From: Iodidimonas muriae
GTDB lineage: Bacteria > Pseudomonadota > Alphaproteobacteria > Sphingomonadales > Rhodothalassiaceae
NCBI RefSeq assembly: GCF_014647255.1
Contig: NZ_BMOV01000004.1
Span: 62,001 to 126,000 of the forward strand
Reading direction: 5' to 3'
DNA length: 64,000 nt
Shown here: positions 30,172 to 38,717 of the stretch, in pieces
Layout: the number at the start of each line of letters is the position of its first letter
How positions within the stretch are numbered: the first letter of the stretch is position 1
Made by a program: the position numbers and the translations under genes
Notes under the pieces: model-generated
What the model was told of the DNA's origin: nothing
Database searches by the model: none
The model's input: the letters and a program-made list of their open reading frames with translations, nothing else

Positions 30172-31362
30172 ATGCATCTTTCTGCGCCTTTCATAAAGGA
30201 TGAAAAAAGCCGCACCGTGATCAGGGCTTTGGGTGAGGGCCAGGCACGTTTTGTGGGAGGGGCTGTGCGCGATGCCTTGCTTGGCCGCTTGGTGCAGGAT
30301 GTGGACATTGCCACCAGCCACCCACCGGATGTGGTGATTGAAAAGCTGAAGGCCGCAGGCTTGAAAGCGGTTCCAACGGGGATCGACCATGGCACCATCA
30401 CGGCCATTGTGGCGCATCAGCCGTTCGAGGTCACCAGCTTGCGCCATGATGTGAAAACCTTTGGACGCCATGCCCAAGTGGCCTTCATCGATGATTGGCA
30501 GGCCGATGCACGGCGGCGCGATTTCACCATGAATGCCTTATATGCCGATCTGGATGGCCGCCTTTATGATTATCATGGGGGCGTGGCTGATGCGCGGGCC
30601 GGACGGATCGTGTTCATTGGCGACCCAGAAGAACGCATTCGTGAAGACGCCTTGCGGATTTTACGATTTTTCCGGTTTTTTGCCCATTATGGCAAGGGGG
30701 TACCCCATGCGGCCGGCTATGAGGCCTGTATTGCCTTGCGTGATCGGCTTGATCTGTTGTCGGTGGAGCGGATACGCGCTGAACTCTTGCGTTTGTTGAT
30801 GGCGCCCGATCCTGTGCCGACCCTGACATTGATGGAACAGGGCGGTATTTTGGGCCATGTTCTGCCGGAGTGGCACATATCCGCTGGCCTGCAAGCACTG
30901 GATCGGCTGGTGCAGCGTGAAAATGCCTTGGATCTGGCTGATCCTTTGCGGCGATTGGCTGCCTTATTGCGTCCGGAAACATATGAACGCCTCGCCAAAC
31001 GCTTCAAGCTGTCGCGGGCCGATGCAACACGCTTGACGGCCATGACAGGGCCGCTTCCCGATGATGGTGAAAAAGCCGTGCGTCAGGCGCTTTGGTCTGA
31101 TGGGGCGCGAACCCTTGTGGATCGTTTCTTGCTGTCAGACAAGGGATTGAGCCGCGCCGCATTTTCTGACATTCAACGCTGGCGCCGCCCTGTTTTTCCG
31201 CTGCAAGGCCGCGATCTTACCGTTCTTGGTATCCAGCCGGGGCCGCAAATGGGACAGTTCTTGAAAGATGCCGAACAACGCTGGGTGACCAGTGATTTTA
31301 CCCTGAAAAAAGCCGATCTGTTGGCTGCAATCCTCAAGAAAAATGGCAGCAAAGATGCATAA
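30172..31362 (+). CDS. cca: CCA-adding enzyme (CCA tRNA nucleotidyltransferase)
   Basis: This enzyme adds or repairs the 3' CCA end of tRNAs. The 396-residue protein has the nucleotidyltransferase core with ARFVGGAVRDALLG, the metal-binding DVDIATS, RRRDFTMNALYADLDG and the following DPEERIREDALRILRFFRF segment. The C-terminal part is a helical tRNA-binding region. ATG 30172 is preferred; TTG at 30160 and GTG at 30166 are in frame and closer to the upstream stop. The end overlaps the start of the next gene. Confidence 0.93.
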   Translation: MHLSAPFIKDEKSRTVIRALGEGQARFVGGAVRDALLGRLVQDVDIATSHPPDVVIEKLKAAGLKAVPTGIDHGTITAIVAHQPFEVTSLRHDVKTFGRHAQVAFIDDWQADARRRDFTMNALYADLDGRLYDYHGGVADARAGRIVFIGDPEERIREDALRILRFFRFFAHYGKGVPHAAGYEACIALRDRLDLLSVERIRAELLRLLMAPDPVPTLTLMEQGGILGHVLPEWHISAGLQALDRLVQRENALDLADPLRRLAALLRPETYERLAKRFKLSRADATRLTAMTGPLPDDGEKAVRQALWSDGARTLVDRFLLSDKGLSRAAFSDIQRWRRPVFPLQGRDLTVLGIQPGPQMGQFLKDAEQRWVTSDFTLKKADLLAAILKKNGSKDA

Positions 31363-31894
31363 GAAAGAGCCGTGGGAATGGGCGATTTTAGCGATGTTGG
31401 CGCTTTTTGCGTTGGCCGCTCTTGGCGTTGTGGCCTTTTCCTGGTCGAAAGAAGACTGGCGCATTGATTTGACTGTTGATTTGCCTCTGACGCCAGACCA
31501 AGCCTTTGTCGCCCTTGCGGATGCCGGGCATCGGGTGGATTGGGAATATGGCGTAACCCTTGTGGCCCCTTTGATGGGAGAGGACGGCACGGTGGGAGCA
31601 ACGCGCTTGCTCTATATGCGGGCGAATGATCGTACATGGCAGATTGATGAAACCCTGACCGGCTATGCTCCTCCCAATTCCTGGTCGGCGGAGCGCAGCA
31701 CCGATATGTGGCGCACCTCGGTGCATTGGACATTGGCCCAAACAGCTGAGGGCAGCCGCCTTCATTGGCAAGAAACACGGCAATTTTCCGGATTGTCGCC
31801 CCGGTTGTTCGCGTTGTTTACCATGCACCAGCACAAAAAACGGCTTGAGCAATCTTTGCAGCATCTTGCGGCCATGCATTGGCCCGATGACTAG
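31343..31894 (+). CDS. membrane-anchored SRPBCC (START-like) family protein
   Basis: The 183-residue protein has one N-terminal membrane helix (about residues 13-33) followed by a ligand-binding SRPBCC-type domain (WRIDLTVDLPLTPDQAFVALADAGHRVDWEYGV at its start). It probably faces the periplasm. ATG at 31343 or 31355 could be the start; both overlap the end of cca. It closes the operon that begins at 28653. The ligand is unknown. Confidence 0.7.
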   Translation: MAAKMHKKEPWEWAILAMLALFALAALGVVAFSWSKEDWRIDLTVDLPLTPDQAFVALADAGHRVDWEYGVTLVAPLMGEDGTVGATRLLYMRANDRTWQIDETLTGYAPPNSWSAERSTDMWRTSVHWTLAQTAEGSRLHWQETRQFSGLSPRLFALFTMHQHKKRLEQSLQHLAAMHWPDD

Positions 31895-32133
31895 CCTGTT
31901 TTGGTATTGTCAGGAATTCTTACAGATGTCTGACGTGTGACGGATCTTTGTAAAGCCTAATTAACCACTAAAAATATGTAAATATGAGCTTCCCCTTGTA
32001 ATCGGCTGATTTTCAAGTCTCCTACAACCGGCACGATATTTGCATTGTGATAACTATAGTTGCCGGTTGGTTTTGGGTGTGCGGCATGCCTTCGTGTTCG
32101 TCGTCGGATTTATGGATAGGAACGGGGAAGATT
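31895..32133 (+). promoter_or_regulatory. AT-rich upstream region of the PEP-CTERM-like gene
   Basis: These 239 bases contain no gene. The stretch 31900-32060 is AT-rich relative to the flanks. It contains a sigma54-type promoter at 32029-32044, described separately, and short inverted repeat arms GTCAG (31909-31913) and CTGAC (31930-31934) that could belong to an upstream activator site, although that is weak. Confidence 0.5.
32029..32044 (+). promoter_or_regulatory. sigma54-type promoter before PEP-CTERM-like gene
   Basis: The sequence CGGCACGATATTTGCA matches the sigma54 consensus TGGCACG-N4-TTGCA except for the first base. The invariant GG (32030-32031) and GC (32042-32043) are separated by exactly ten bases. 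Initiation would be near 32055, giving a leader of about 80 bases before the ATG at 32134. Confidence 0.7.
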
Positions 32134-32868
32134 ATGATGAAGCTGGGGATCAAAACAGGATTTAAACGGTGTGTTTGGGCGCTTGCTCTCTCTGTTGCAG
32201 GGATCGGAGTGGCGCAGGCAGGCCCCATATTCGATGAATTCGGAGCCTTGCCGGGGGTGGAATTTGGCGGTGATGGCATTCCCAATGGGGCGGTGGCCAT
32301 TTCGCGGGCGCAAACATCTGCCGGGGAATTGACATTGGGGATAACGGCGCATCAGCGCTTTGTCGGCCCGAATTTGCAAAATGACGGTGCAGGCACCTTC
32401 ATTGCCGATACCGGCACCAATTTCAGCCCAGGCGGGACAGAAGGGGCTGTGTGGAACTTCGCTTTCCATATCAATCTGGAAGGGCAAGGCACCACATTTG
32501 ATGATCTTGTTGGTGCAGGATACAGCTTTCAATTGGCCTATGATGTGGACCCGGGCAATGGGACCGATTTCGGGATATTGCTGTTCGATCCCTTTTTAGG
32601 TGGGTTGGCCACCATTGAAGGCAGTCAGAATTTGCTGTTCGGCTTCCTGTTTGATGATGACTTGCCTTTCATTACTGCGCCTTCCGGCGGGTTCAATCCC
32701 AATGTTGCGGGCCTGTATTCCTTTGAATTGAGCGCTATTTCGCCCACGGGTGGCACCGTTCTTGCGGCCATTGATGTGCGCGTTGTGCCGGTTCCGGCAA
32801 GCCTTGGATTGCTGGGGCTTGGATTGATCGGCTTTGGCTTTATGCGGCGGCGCAAAAGCGTTCATTGA
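32134..32868 (+). CDS. exported protein with PEP-CTERM-like C-terminal sorting signal
   Basis: The 244-residue protein has an N-terminal signal peptide (cleavage after GVAQA near residue 29) and the tripartite C-terminal signal VPVPASLGLLGLGLIGFGF followed by MRRRK, of the PEP-CTERM or VPLPA type recognised by an exosortase. The mature part is Gly/Phe/Asp-rich, beta-rich and has no recognised domain. It is predicted to be cleaved and attached to the cell surface or extracellular matrix. No exosortase or EPS gene is in the window. ATG 32134 follows GGGGAAG. A sigma54-type promoter lies upstream and a strong terminator follows. Confidence 0.85.
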   Translation: MMKLGIKTGFKRCVWALALSVAGIGVAQAGPIFDEFGALPGVEFGGDGIPNGAVAISRAQTSAGELTLGITAHQRFVGPNLQNDGAGTFIADTGTNFSPGGTEGAVWNFAFHINLEGQGTTFDDLVGAGYSFQLAYDVDPGNGTDFGILLFDPFLGGLATIEGSQNLLFGFLFDDDLPFITAPSGGFNPNVAGLYSFELSAISPTGGTVLAAIDVRVVPVPASLGLLGLGLIGFGFMRRRKSVH

Positions 32869-32894
32869 CAGGCTTTTTGTTTCGGACGGGGATG

Positions 32895-32924
32895 GGGTGG
32901 AGCAAGCGTGCTCCACCCTTTTTT
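32895..32924 (+). terminator. rho-independent terminator of the PEP-CTERM-like gene
   Basis: GGGTGGAGCA (32895-32904) and TGCTCCACCC (32909-32918) form a perfect 10-bp stem with an AGCG loop followed by six Ts. Confidence 0.92.
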
Positions 32925-33083
32925 GTTATTTGCCGAAAGTCATTGAACATGGTTGGATTTCGGTGCAAATGGCGCTATCCTCTGGCCGAATTCTGACGCG
33001 GGAATGGCCTCATTTTCGGGCGTGTTCTGCCCCGCATGCTGATCCATCCAGATACAAGCCTTTCACATAAACAGGAGAATGTT

Positions 33084-33563
33084 ATGGCGATCAAAAAAGG
33101 CGATAAGCTGCCTTCGACAACCCTGAGCCGCATGGGTGAAAACGGGCCGGAGAAAGTTGAAACCGACGCTTTGTTTGCGGGGAAAACCGCCGTTGTGTTC
33201 GCGGTTCCCGGTGCCTTCACTCCCACCTGTTCGGCCCGCCATCTGCCCGGTTTCGTGGATCACTTGGATGCCATCAAGGCAAAAGATGTGGATATGGTGG
33301 CCTGCCTGTCTGTCAATGATGTGTTTGTGATGAATGCTTGGGGCAAATCGGCCGATGCCAAGGGCATCGAGATGTTGGCCGATGGCAATGGCGACTTTGC
33401 AAAAGCGATGGGCCTTGAAATGGATGGCACGGGCTTTGGCATGGGCACGCGCTCCCAGCGTTATGCCATGATCGTCAAAGACGGCGTGGTGTCCGAGCTG
33501 TTCGTGGAAGAGCCGGGCGCGTTCGAGGTGTCTAGCGCCGAACATGTGCTGAAAGCGCTCTAA
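33084..33563 (+). CDS. peroxiredoxin, Prx5/type II family
   Basis: The 159-residue enzyme reduces hydrogen and organic peroxides with a thiol. The peroxidatic Cys is residue 49 in FAVPGAFTPTCSARHLPGF, the standard Prx5 motif, and the conserved Arg is in GTRSQRYAMI. Prx5 enzymes are commonly reduced by glutathione/glutaredoxin; that is inferred from the family. The ATG at 33084 follows AGGAGAATGTT. A terminator lies downstream, so it is probably monocistronic. Confidence 0.94.
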   Translation: MAIKKGDKLPSTTLSRMGENGPEKVETDALFAGKTAVVFAVPGAFTPTCSARHLPGFVDHLDAIKAKDVDMVACLSVNDVFVMNAWGKSADAKGIEMLADGNGDFAKAMGLEMDGTGFGMGTRSQRYAMIVKDGVVSELFVEEPGAFEVSSAEHVLKAL

Positions 33564-33592
33564 CGTCCCTTGCTGATCGGATGACATGTGTT

Positions 33593-33632
33593 AAATCGCC
33601 TTCAGCTCTTTGGTTGAAGGCGATTTTCTTTT
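33593..33632 (+). terminator. rho-independent terminator after peroxiredoxin gene
   Basis: AAATCGCCTTCA (33593-33604) pairs perfectly with TGAAGGCGATTT (33615-33626) around a ten-base loop, followed by TCTTTT. Confidence 0.88.
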
Positions 33633-33690
33633 GCCAGAAGGGCATTTCCACGCCAAAATTAGCGAATTGAAATAACAAGAAGGCAGATCC

Positions 33691-34719
33691 ATGACTCCGA
33701 TGCAGATTTTTGTCATTTTATTGATAGCCCTCGCATTTTTGATCATTTTTGCGGGCGTTAAGATGGTACGCCAAGGATATGCCTGCACCGTTGAGCGCCT
33801 GGGCCGCTATACCCGGACTTTGGAGCCGGGGATCCACTTTCTTACGCCCTTCATCGAACGGATCGGCGCTAAGCTGACCATGAAGGAACAGGTGCTTGAT
33901 ATTCCCACCCAAGAGGTGATCACCAAGGACAATGCCATGGTGGGCGTTGATGGGGTGGTGTTTTTCCAGGTGCTGGAGGCTTCCAAGGCGGCTTATGAGG
34001 TGGATAATCTGGAGATTGCCATCCTCAATCTCACCATGACCAATGTGCGGACGGTGATCGGCTCGATGGATCTGGACGAGATTCTGTCGCAGCGGGATAA
34101 GATCAACGCTTCCTTGCTGAATGTGGTTGATGATGCCACCACCCCTTGGGGCGTGAAAGTGACGCGGATCGAAATCAAGGACATCAATCCGCCGCGCGAT
34201 ATCGTGAATGCCATGGCCAGCCAGATGAAGGCGGAGCGGGAAAAACGCGCGGCAATTCTGGAAGCGGAAGGCAAGCGCTCCAGCGAGATTTTGCGAGCCG
34301 AAGGGGAAAAGCAGGGCAAGGTTCTGGAAGCCGAAGGGCGGCGTGAAGCGGCGGTGCTGGATGCCGAAGCCCGTGAACGTCTTGCTGCGGCCGAAGCGGA
34401 AGCCACGCGCTTGGTGTCCGAGGCGATTGCCAATGGCGATGCGCAGGCGGTGAATTATTTCGTGGCGCAAAAATATGTGGAAGCCTTAGGCAAATTTGCC
34501 AATTCCCCCAATGCCCGAATGGTGTTCATGCCTTTGGAGGCTACGGGGGTCATTGGCGCGCTGGGCGGCATGCAAGAGCTGTTTCAAAAGGGTATCGGCG
34601 GGGCAGAAAAAGAGGACAAGGCGCAAAAACCGTCTGGCAAACGGCCCTCCCGTCCTCGAAATCCTTATAATGCTGCATCGCCTTTTTCAGTGCCGCAGTC
34701 CGGTGACGATCAGGAATAA
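33691..34719 (+). CDS. SPFH/Band 7 domain membrane protein (stomatin-like, QmcA/paraslipin type)
   Basis: The 342-residue protein has one N-terminal membrane helix (residues 5-24), an SPFH domain (GYACTVERLGRYTRTLEPGIHFLTPFIERIG to about residue 165), a long charged coiled coil rich in EAEGKR repeats (about 180-260) and a Pro/Ser-rich tail. Proteins of this group form membrane microdomain rings and work with an NfeD partner; here nfeD follows after 14 bases. The ATG at 33691 follows AAGGCAGATCC. Confidence 0.92.
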   Translation: MTPMQIFVILLIALAFLIIFAGVKMVRQGYACTVERLGRYTRTLEPGIHFLTPFIERIGAKLTMKEQVLDIPTQEVITKDNAMVGVDGVVFFQVLEASKAAYEVDNLEIAILNLTMTNVRTVIGSMDLDEILSQRDKINASLLNVVDDATTPWGVKVTRIEIKDINPPRDIVNAMASQMKAEREKRAAILEAEGKRSSEILRAEGEKQGKVLEAEGRREAAVLDAEARERLAAAEAEATRLVSEAIANGDAQAVNYFVAQKYVEALGKFANSPNARMVFMPLEATGVIGALGGMQELFQKGIGGAEKEDKAQKPSGKRPSRPRNPYNAASPFSVPQSGDDQE

Positions 34720-34733
34720 GGGAGGGCATGATT

Positions 34734-35189
34734 ATGGATGATTTTTGGTTCGGCCCGTGGATGTGGTTCATCATAGCCCTTCTGTTATTGATCGTCGAAA
34801 TGGTGGCGCCGGGCGTTTTGTTTTTGTGGATCGCCATTGCCGCCGGGGCGACCGGGTTGTTGACGCTGCAATTGCCGTTTCTCGGCCCTGAAATGCAAGG
34901 GGCGGCCTTTGCGGTGTTGGCGGTTTTGGCCACATGGGCGGGGCGCCGTTATTTCCGCACACGGCCCAAAGATGAAGAGGCCGCGCTGCTCAATCGCGGG
35001 CCGCGCGCTTATGTGGGTCGGCGGCTGGTGGTAACCGGGGAAATTGTCAATGGCGTGGGCCGGGTAAAGGCCGGTGACACGGTATGGACGGCACATGGGG
35101 ACGATGCGCCTCAAGGTGCTGTGGTCGAGGTTTGGGATGTGGATGGAATTGTTTTGAAAGTGCGCTCTGTCGATTCTGAACAAGGCTGA
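34734..35189 (+). CDS. NfeD family membrane protein
   Basis: The 151-residue protein has two or three hydrophobic helices in its first 70 residues and a C-terminal OB-fold (GRRLVVTGEIVNGVGRVKAGDTVWTAHGDDAPQGAVVEVWDVDGIVLKV). NfeD proteins partner with SPFH proteins, and the preceding gene is such a partner. ATG 34734 is preferred over ATG 34728 because GGAGG at 34721-34725 is eight bases away from the former and too close to the latter. Confidence 0.9.
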   Translation: MDDFWFGPWMWFIIALLLLIVEMVAPGVLFLWIAIAAGATGLLTLQLPFLGPEMQGAAFAVLAVLATWAGRRYFRTRPKDEEAALLNRGPRAYVGRRLVVTGEIVNGVGRVKAGDTVWTAHGDDAPQGAVVEVWDVDGIVLKVRSVDSEQG

Positions 35190-35193
35190 TGAT

Positions 35194-35215
35194 CCGGGCC
35201 AAATCTATGGCCCGG
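35194..35215. terminator. GC-rich hairpin between convergent nfeD and sufE
   Basis: CCGGGCC (35194-35200) pairs with GGCCCGG (35209-35215) around an eight-base loop. No T tract follows in either direction, so termination is possible but uncertain. Confidence 0.35.
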
Positions 35216-35225
35216 CCAGCATGTC

Positions 35226-35699
35226 TCAGGCCGTTTGTTTTTTGGCACTGGCGGCCAGAGCTTCGATCCGTTCCAGCATGGAAAACAGCCCGTTGGCGCG
35301 CATGGGGGAAAGATGTTGCCGCAAATCCAATTCTTCCAGAATGGCACGGGCATCGGTCTTTAGAATGTCGTCCGGCGTTTTTCGGGAGAAAATCAGCAAC
35401 ATTAGCGCCACCAGCCCTTTGACGATATGGGCATCGCTGTCACCCTTCAGAACCAGCCGGTGTTCCGGCCCTTCCGGGGTCGCAACCAACCAAACCTGCG
35501 AGGTGCAGCCGCGAACCTTATTGGCTTCATTATAGGCATCTTGCGGTAATTTGGGCAGCTTACGGCCCAGCTCGATGATATAGCGATAGCGGTCTTCCCA
35601 ATCATCAAGCAGTTCGAAACTGTCCCTCACATCCTGAAGCGTGGTGCCATCAAGGCTTTCATAAGCGGTTTGATTCTGTACATTGGGCATCTGTGTCAC
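35226..35699 (-). CDS. sufE: cysteine desulfuration protein SufE
   Basis: SufE takes persulfide sulfur from the cysteine desulfurase SufS for Fe-S cluster assembly. The 157-residue protein has the sulfur-accepting Cys at residue 65 in NKVRGCTSQVWL and the typical ELGRKLPKLP and HLSPMRANGLFSMLERI segments. No other suf genes are in the window, so it stands alone here, as in many alphaproteobacteria. Confidence 0.94.
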   Translation of the reverse strand: MTQMPNVQNQTAYESLDGTTLQDVRDSFELLDDWEDRYRYIIELGRKLPKLPQDAYNEANKVRGCTSQVWLVATPEGPEHRLVLKGDSDAHIVKGLVALMLLIFSRKTPDDILKTDARAILEELDLRQHLSPMRANGLFSMLERIEALAASAKKQTA

Positions 35700-35844
35700 T
35701 GGGTCCGCGTTAAAGGTCAGGATGTGTTTTTTTCATGGTTTCATTGAGGGATTTGGCCTCCTCATGCGTCAATGTCAATGTATGACACAGTGAAAGAAGA
35801 TCATAAGCGGCAATCGTTGCTTGTGAAAATAGAGGAAATGCCGC

Positions 35845-37266
35845 GTGACAGATCAGGATCGCTCGACCAGTAATTCCGCGCAGGCGGCCCAGAAAATCTC
35901 CCCGTCTTCCCCCGATATGTCATCAGAATTGCCGCATCAAGAACCGCCTTATCCCGCGCCGCGCTATGCCTGGGCTGTGGTGGCCTTGCTGCTGTTGATT
36001 TATACTGTGTCGTTCATTGACCGGCAGGTGCTGGCACTTCTTGTGGGGCCGATCAAGGCGGATCTGGATGTGTCGGATCTGGAATTCGGGCTGTTGACCG
36101 GCCTGTCTTTTGCGCTGTTCTATACCTTTTTCGGGATTCCGTTCGCGCGGTTGGTGGATAGCCGCAGCCGCCGCGGCCTGATTGCCTTTGGTATTGCGGT
36201 CTGGAGTATTGCCACCGCCGCTTGCGGGCTGGCCCGAAGCTTTTCCATGCTGTTTCTGGCGCGCATGGGGGTGGGCATTGGGGAAGCGACCCTGACACCT
36301 GCGGCCAATTCGCTGATTTCCGACCTGTTTGCCCCCCATAAGCGGGGGCGCGCCATTAGTATTTATACTTTGGGTATTCCGTTGGGATCGGCCCTTGCGT
36401 TTTTGTTTGGCGGCGCGGTGATCGAACTTGTCAGTAGCGCCGGAACCCGCACCTTGCCTTTATTCGGCGAGATTCGCGGCTGGCAGATGACCTTCATTTT
36501 GGTGGGGCTGCCCGGTCTGTTGCTTTCTGCGGCCATGCTGATTTTTGTAAAAGAGCCTTTTCGGCGGGGCCGGGCCATGACGGCAGGATCATCGACAGTG
36601 CCCGTTAAAGAAACTGTGCGTTATTTCCTGCAGCGTTGGCGGGTGTTTGTGCTGGGGTTCATCGGCATCGCGTTCCTGTCTGCTTTGGGTTATGGCACCA
36701 TCTATTTCATCGGGGCTTTTTATGGTCGGGTGCACGGGTTTACGCCGGGACAGGTGGGGCTGGTATTTGGGCTTGTGATGCTGATTGCGGGCACCGGAGG
36801 CATTTTGACAGCCGGTGTGATTACCGATCGTTGGATGGCGCAGGGCCGCAATGATACTCATTTCCGTTTGTTGATTTTGGCGATTCTGTGTGGTGCGCCC
36901 TTTGCTTTCAGCTTTCCCATGGTGGGCTCGCCGATTTTGGCAACGGGGCTTTTGGCGCTGTCGATCTTTTTCAATAATTGGGTCTGGGGCACGGCTTATG
37001 CGGGGGTGGCTGCTGCCAGCCCCAATGAATTGCGCGGGCAGGCCACGGCGATCTATCTATTTGTGGTCAATCTGATCGGTATGGGGCTTGGCCCCACTAT
37101 GTTCGGCTTTTTCACCACCACCGTGTTCGCCGATGATAGCAAGATCGATCTGGCCTATTTGTGGATGGCGCTGCTGTGCCTCCCCATTGCTCTTGTGTGC
37201 CTGCTGATTGCGCGCCCTGCTTTTGCCAAGCAACTGGCTGAAGTGCGTGCCTTTGAAGGCCATTAA
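35845..37266 (+). CDS. MFS transporter, spinster-like
   Basis: The 473-residue protein starts with a 40-residue Ser/Pro-rich cytoplasmic tail and then has about twelve membrane helices. It shows the MFS signature between helices 2 and 3 (FARLVDSRSRRGLIAFGIAVWS) and the DRQVLALLVGPIKADL helix-1 motif seen in spinster-type and organic-anion transporters. The substrate is unknown. It starts with GTG after GAGGAAATGCC and ends at a strong bidirectional hairpin. Confidence 0.85.
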   Translation: MTDQDRSTSNSAQAAQKISPSSPDMSSELPHQEPPYPAPRYAWAVVALLLLIYTVSFIDRQVLALLVGPIKADLDVSDLEFGLLTGLSFALFYTFFGIPFARLVDSRSRRGLIAFGIAVWSIATAACGLARSFSMLFLARMGVGIGEATLTPAANSLISDLFAPHKRGRAISIYTLGIPLGSALAFLFGGAVIELVSSAGTRTLPLFGEIRGWQMTFILVGLPGLLLSAAMLIFVKEPFRRGRAMTAGSSTVPVKETVRYFLQRWRVFVLGFIGIAFLSALGYGTIYFIGAFYGRVHGFTPGQVGLVFGLVMLIAGTGGILTAGVITDRWMAQGRNDTHFRLLILAILCGAPFAFSFPMVGSPILATGLLALSIFFNNWVWGTAYAGVAAASPNELRGQATAIYLFVVNLIGMGLGPTMFGFFTTTVFADDSKIDLAYLWMALLCLPIALVCLLIARPAFAKQLAEVRAFEGH

Positions 37267-37302
37267 AAAAGCCGGGGGTGATCCCCCGGCTATATGCCTT
37301 TT
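37265..37302. terminator. bidirectional terminator between MFS gene and pspC
   Basis: AGCCGGGGG (37270-37278) and CCCCCGGCT (37283-37291) form a perfect 9-bp stem with a TGAT loop. Ts follow on both strands (ATATGCCTTTTTT on the + strand; TTTTTTAATG on the - strand), so it can serve both convergent genes. Confidence 0.9.
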
Positions 37303-37324
37303 TTGATGTCGGATCGCTGATGGA

Positions 37325-37711
37325 TCAGTCTTCAAGGCTGCGCAGATCGCGGTCGAGCTTGAAGCGTTTGGATGTCATGTAGGATTCCATGCTTTGGATG
37401 CGACGGTCGATGCTGCGAAAGCGTCTTTTCAAATCGACGGCGCTGACATCCGGACGGTTTCTTGCTGTGCGCCAAAAGGTTTCTTCTTCCTCGTTTTCAT
37501 AAAGATCCTTGGGCTTTTCATCGAGAACGAAGCCAAGAATGAAATAGATGGGCACGAGGGGCAAAAACCAGCCGATCATACAGCCAATCACAAGCGCGAC
37601 GCGGATGATGTTGGCTTTGATGCCGGTATAATCCGCAAGACCCGCGCACACGCCCATGATTTTGCCATTGGCCGGATCTTTGTAGAGTTTGTTAGGGCTA
37701 AAGCGTTTCAT
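37325..37711 (-). CDS. pspC: phage shock protein C
   Basis: PspC is an inner-membrane sensor and effector of envelope stress. The 128-residue protein has the characteristic PspC domain: LYKDPANGKIMGVCAGLADYTGIKANIIRVALVIG followed by membrane helices (VIGCMIGWFLPLVPIYFILGFVLDEKP), then a charged coiled-coil tail. The ATG at 37711 follows GGAGGTCACGTCGCC; the longer frame up to 37822 is pspB read in another frame. It overlaps pspB by 14 bases and is the last gene of the psp operon. Confidence 0.93.
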   Translation of the reverse strand: MKRFSPNKLYKDPANGKIMGVCAGLADYTGIKANIIRVALVIGCMIGWFLPLVPIYFILGFVLDEKPKDLYENEEEETFWRTARNRPDVSAVDLKRRFRSIDRRIQSMESYMTSKRFKLDRDLRSLED

Positions 37712-37934
37712 GGCGACGTGACCTCCAATCGGGAACTTCATCATCCAGAATGCGCTCAAGGGTGGTGGTACGGTCCTCGAGCTTTTCTGATAGTCTGCGG
37801 AGCTCGTCCAATGTTGCTTCATCTTGTGCAGAGAGCCCTTTGGCCTTTTTCATTTCGGTTGCGTAATGAAAAATAATGGCGATGGGCAGAACCACTGCGA
37901 GAAAGATGATAAGCGGGACTTCCAAAAATTCCAT
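37698..37934 (-). CDS. pspB: phage shock protein B
   Basis: PspB is a small membrane protein that works with PspC to release PspA from PspF. The 78-residue sequence has one membrane helix (about residues 5-23) and an amphipathic coiled coil (LSAQDEATLDELRRLSEKLEDRTTTLERILDDE). Length and layout match PspB. The end overlaps the beginning of pspC. Confidence 0.93.
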   Translation of the reverse strand: MEFLEVPLIIFLAVVLPIAIIFHYATEMKKAKGLSAQDEATLDELRRLSEKLEDRTTTLERILDDEVPDWRSRRHETL

Positions 37935-37946
37935 GATCAGCCCCTG

Positions 37947-38630
37947 TTATTGATCAGCTTTCTTGGCTGGCTTCAACTTTGATTTCAGCGCATCCAGTTC
38001 GGCCTGAATGGCATCTTCCGTTTCCAAAGAGGCGAATTCATCGGCCAATGTGCGACCTTGCCCACGGCCCAAATCAAGCGCTTCGGCTTCGCCTTCCAGG
38101 CGGTCAAGGCGGCTATCCACCTTGTCGAAGCGCAAGAACGCATCTTCGATCCGGGTATCGTACAAAGACCGCTTTACGCGCAACTGGTTTTCTGCGGTTT
38201 TATAGCGTGCCTCGATGGTGGCTTTCTTCGCACGGGCTTCGCGCAGCTTGGATTCCAGCTTGATCACATCGTTTTCATGGCGACCAAGGGCTTCGCTCAG
38301 ATGCTCAAGGTCTTCCTGTATTTGCGCGGCCATTTCGGCGAGCTTGCTTTTTTCGATCAAGGCGCCTTTGGCCAGATCCTCGCGGTCTTTTGACAAAGCC
38401 AATTCGGCCTTGCGTTGCCATTCGGCTTGGGCATCGTCCAAGCGCCGCAATTTTCTCTCACAGTCTTTTTGATCGGCAATGGTCTTGGCGGCGGCCGAGC
38501 GGACCTCGACAAGGGTGTCTTCCATTTCCTGAATCATCAAGCGGATCATCTTTTCAGGCTCTTCCGCATGGTCGAGCAAGGCATTCAGATTGGAATTGAT
38601 GATATCGGTGAGGCGGGAAAAAATACCCAT
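37947..38630 (-). CDS. pspA: phage shock protein A
   Basis: PspA is an ESCRT-III-like coiled-coil protein that stabilises the inner membrane and inhibits PspF. The 227-residue protein begins MGIFSRLTDIINSNLNALLDHAEEPEKMIR, the amphipathic membrane-binding helix, followed by long helices (LVEVRSAAAKTIADQKDCERKL...). Length matches E. coli PspA. AAAGGAGCCAAAAGCC precedes the ATG. pspB follows after 12 bases. Confidence 0.96.
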   Translation of the reverse strand: MGIFSRLTDIINSNLNALLDHAEEPEKMIRLMIQEMEDTLVEVRSAAAKTIADQKDCERKLRRLDDAQAEWQRKAELALSKDREDLAKGALIEKSKLAEMAAQIQEDLEHLSEALGRHENDVIKLESKLREARAKKATIEARYKTAENQLRVKRSLYDTRIEDAFLRFDKVDSRLDRLEGEAEALDLGRGQGRTLADEFASLETEDAIQAELDALKSKLKPAKKADQ

Positions 38631-38717
38631 GGCTTTTGGCTCCTTTTATCTTTGTTGTCTCGCTGTCGTCACTCGGGCAGACTATCAAACCGCCCGGATT
38701 GGCTGGATTGGTCCGGT

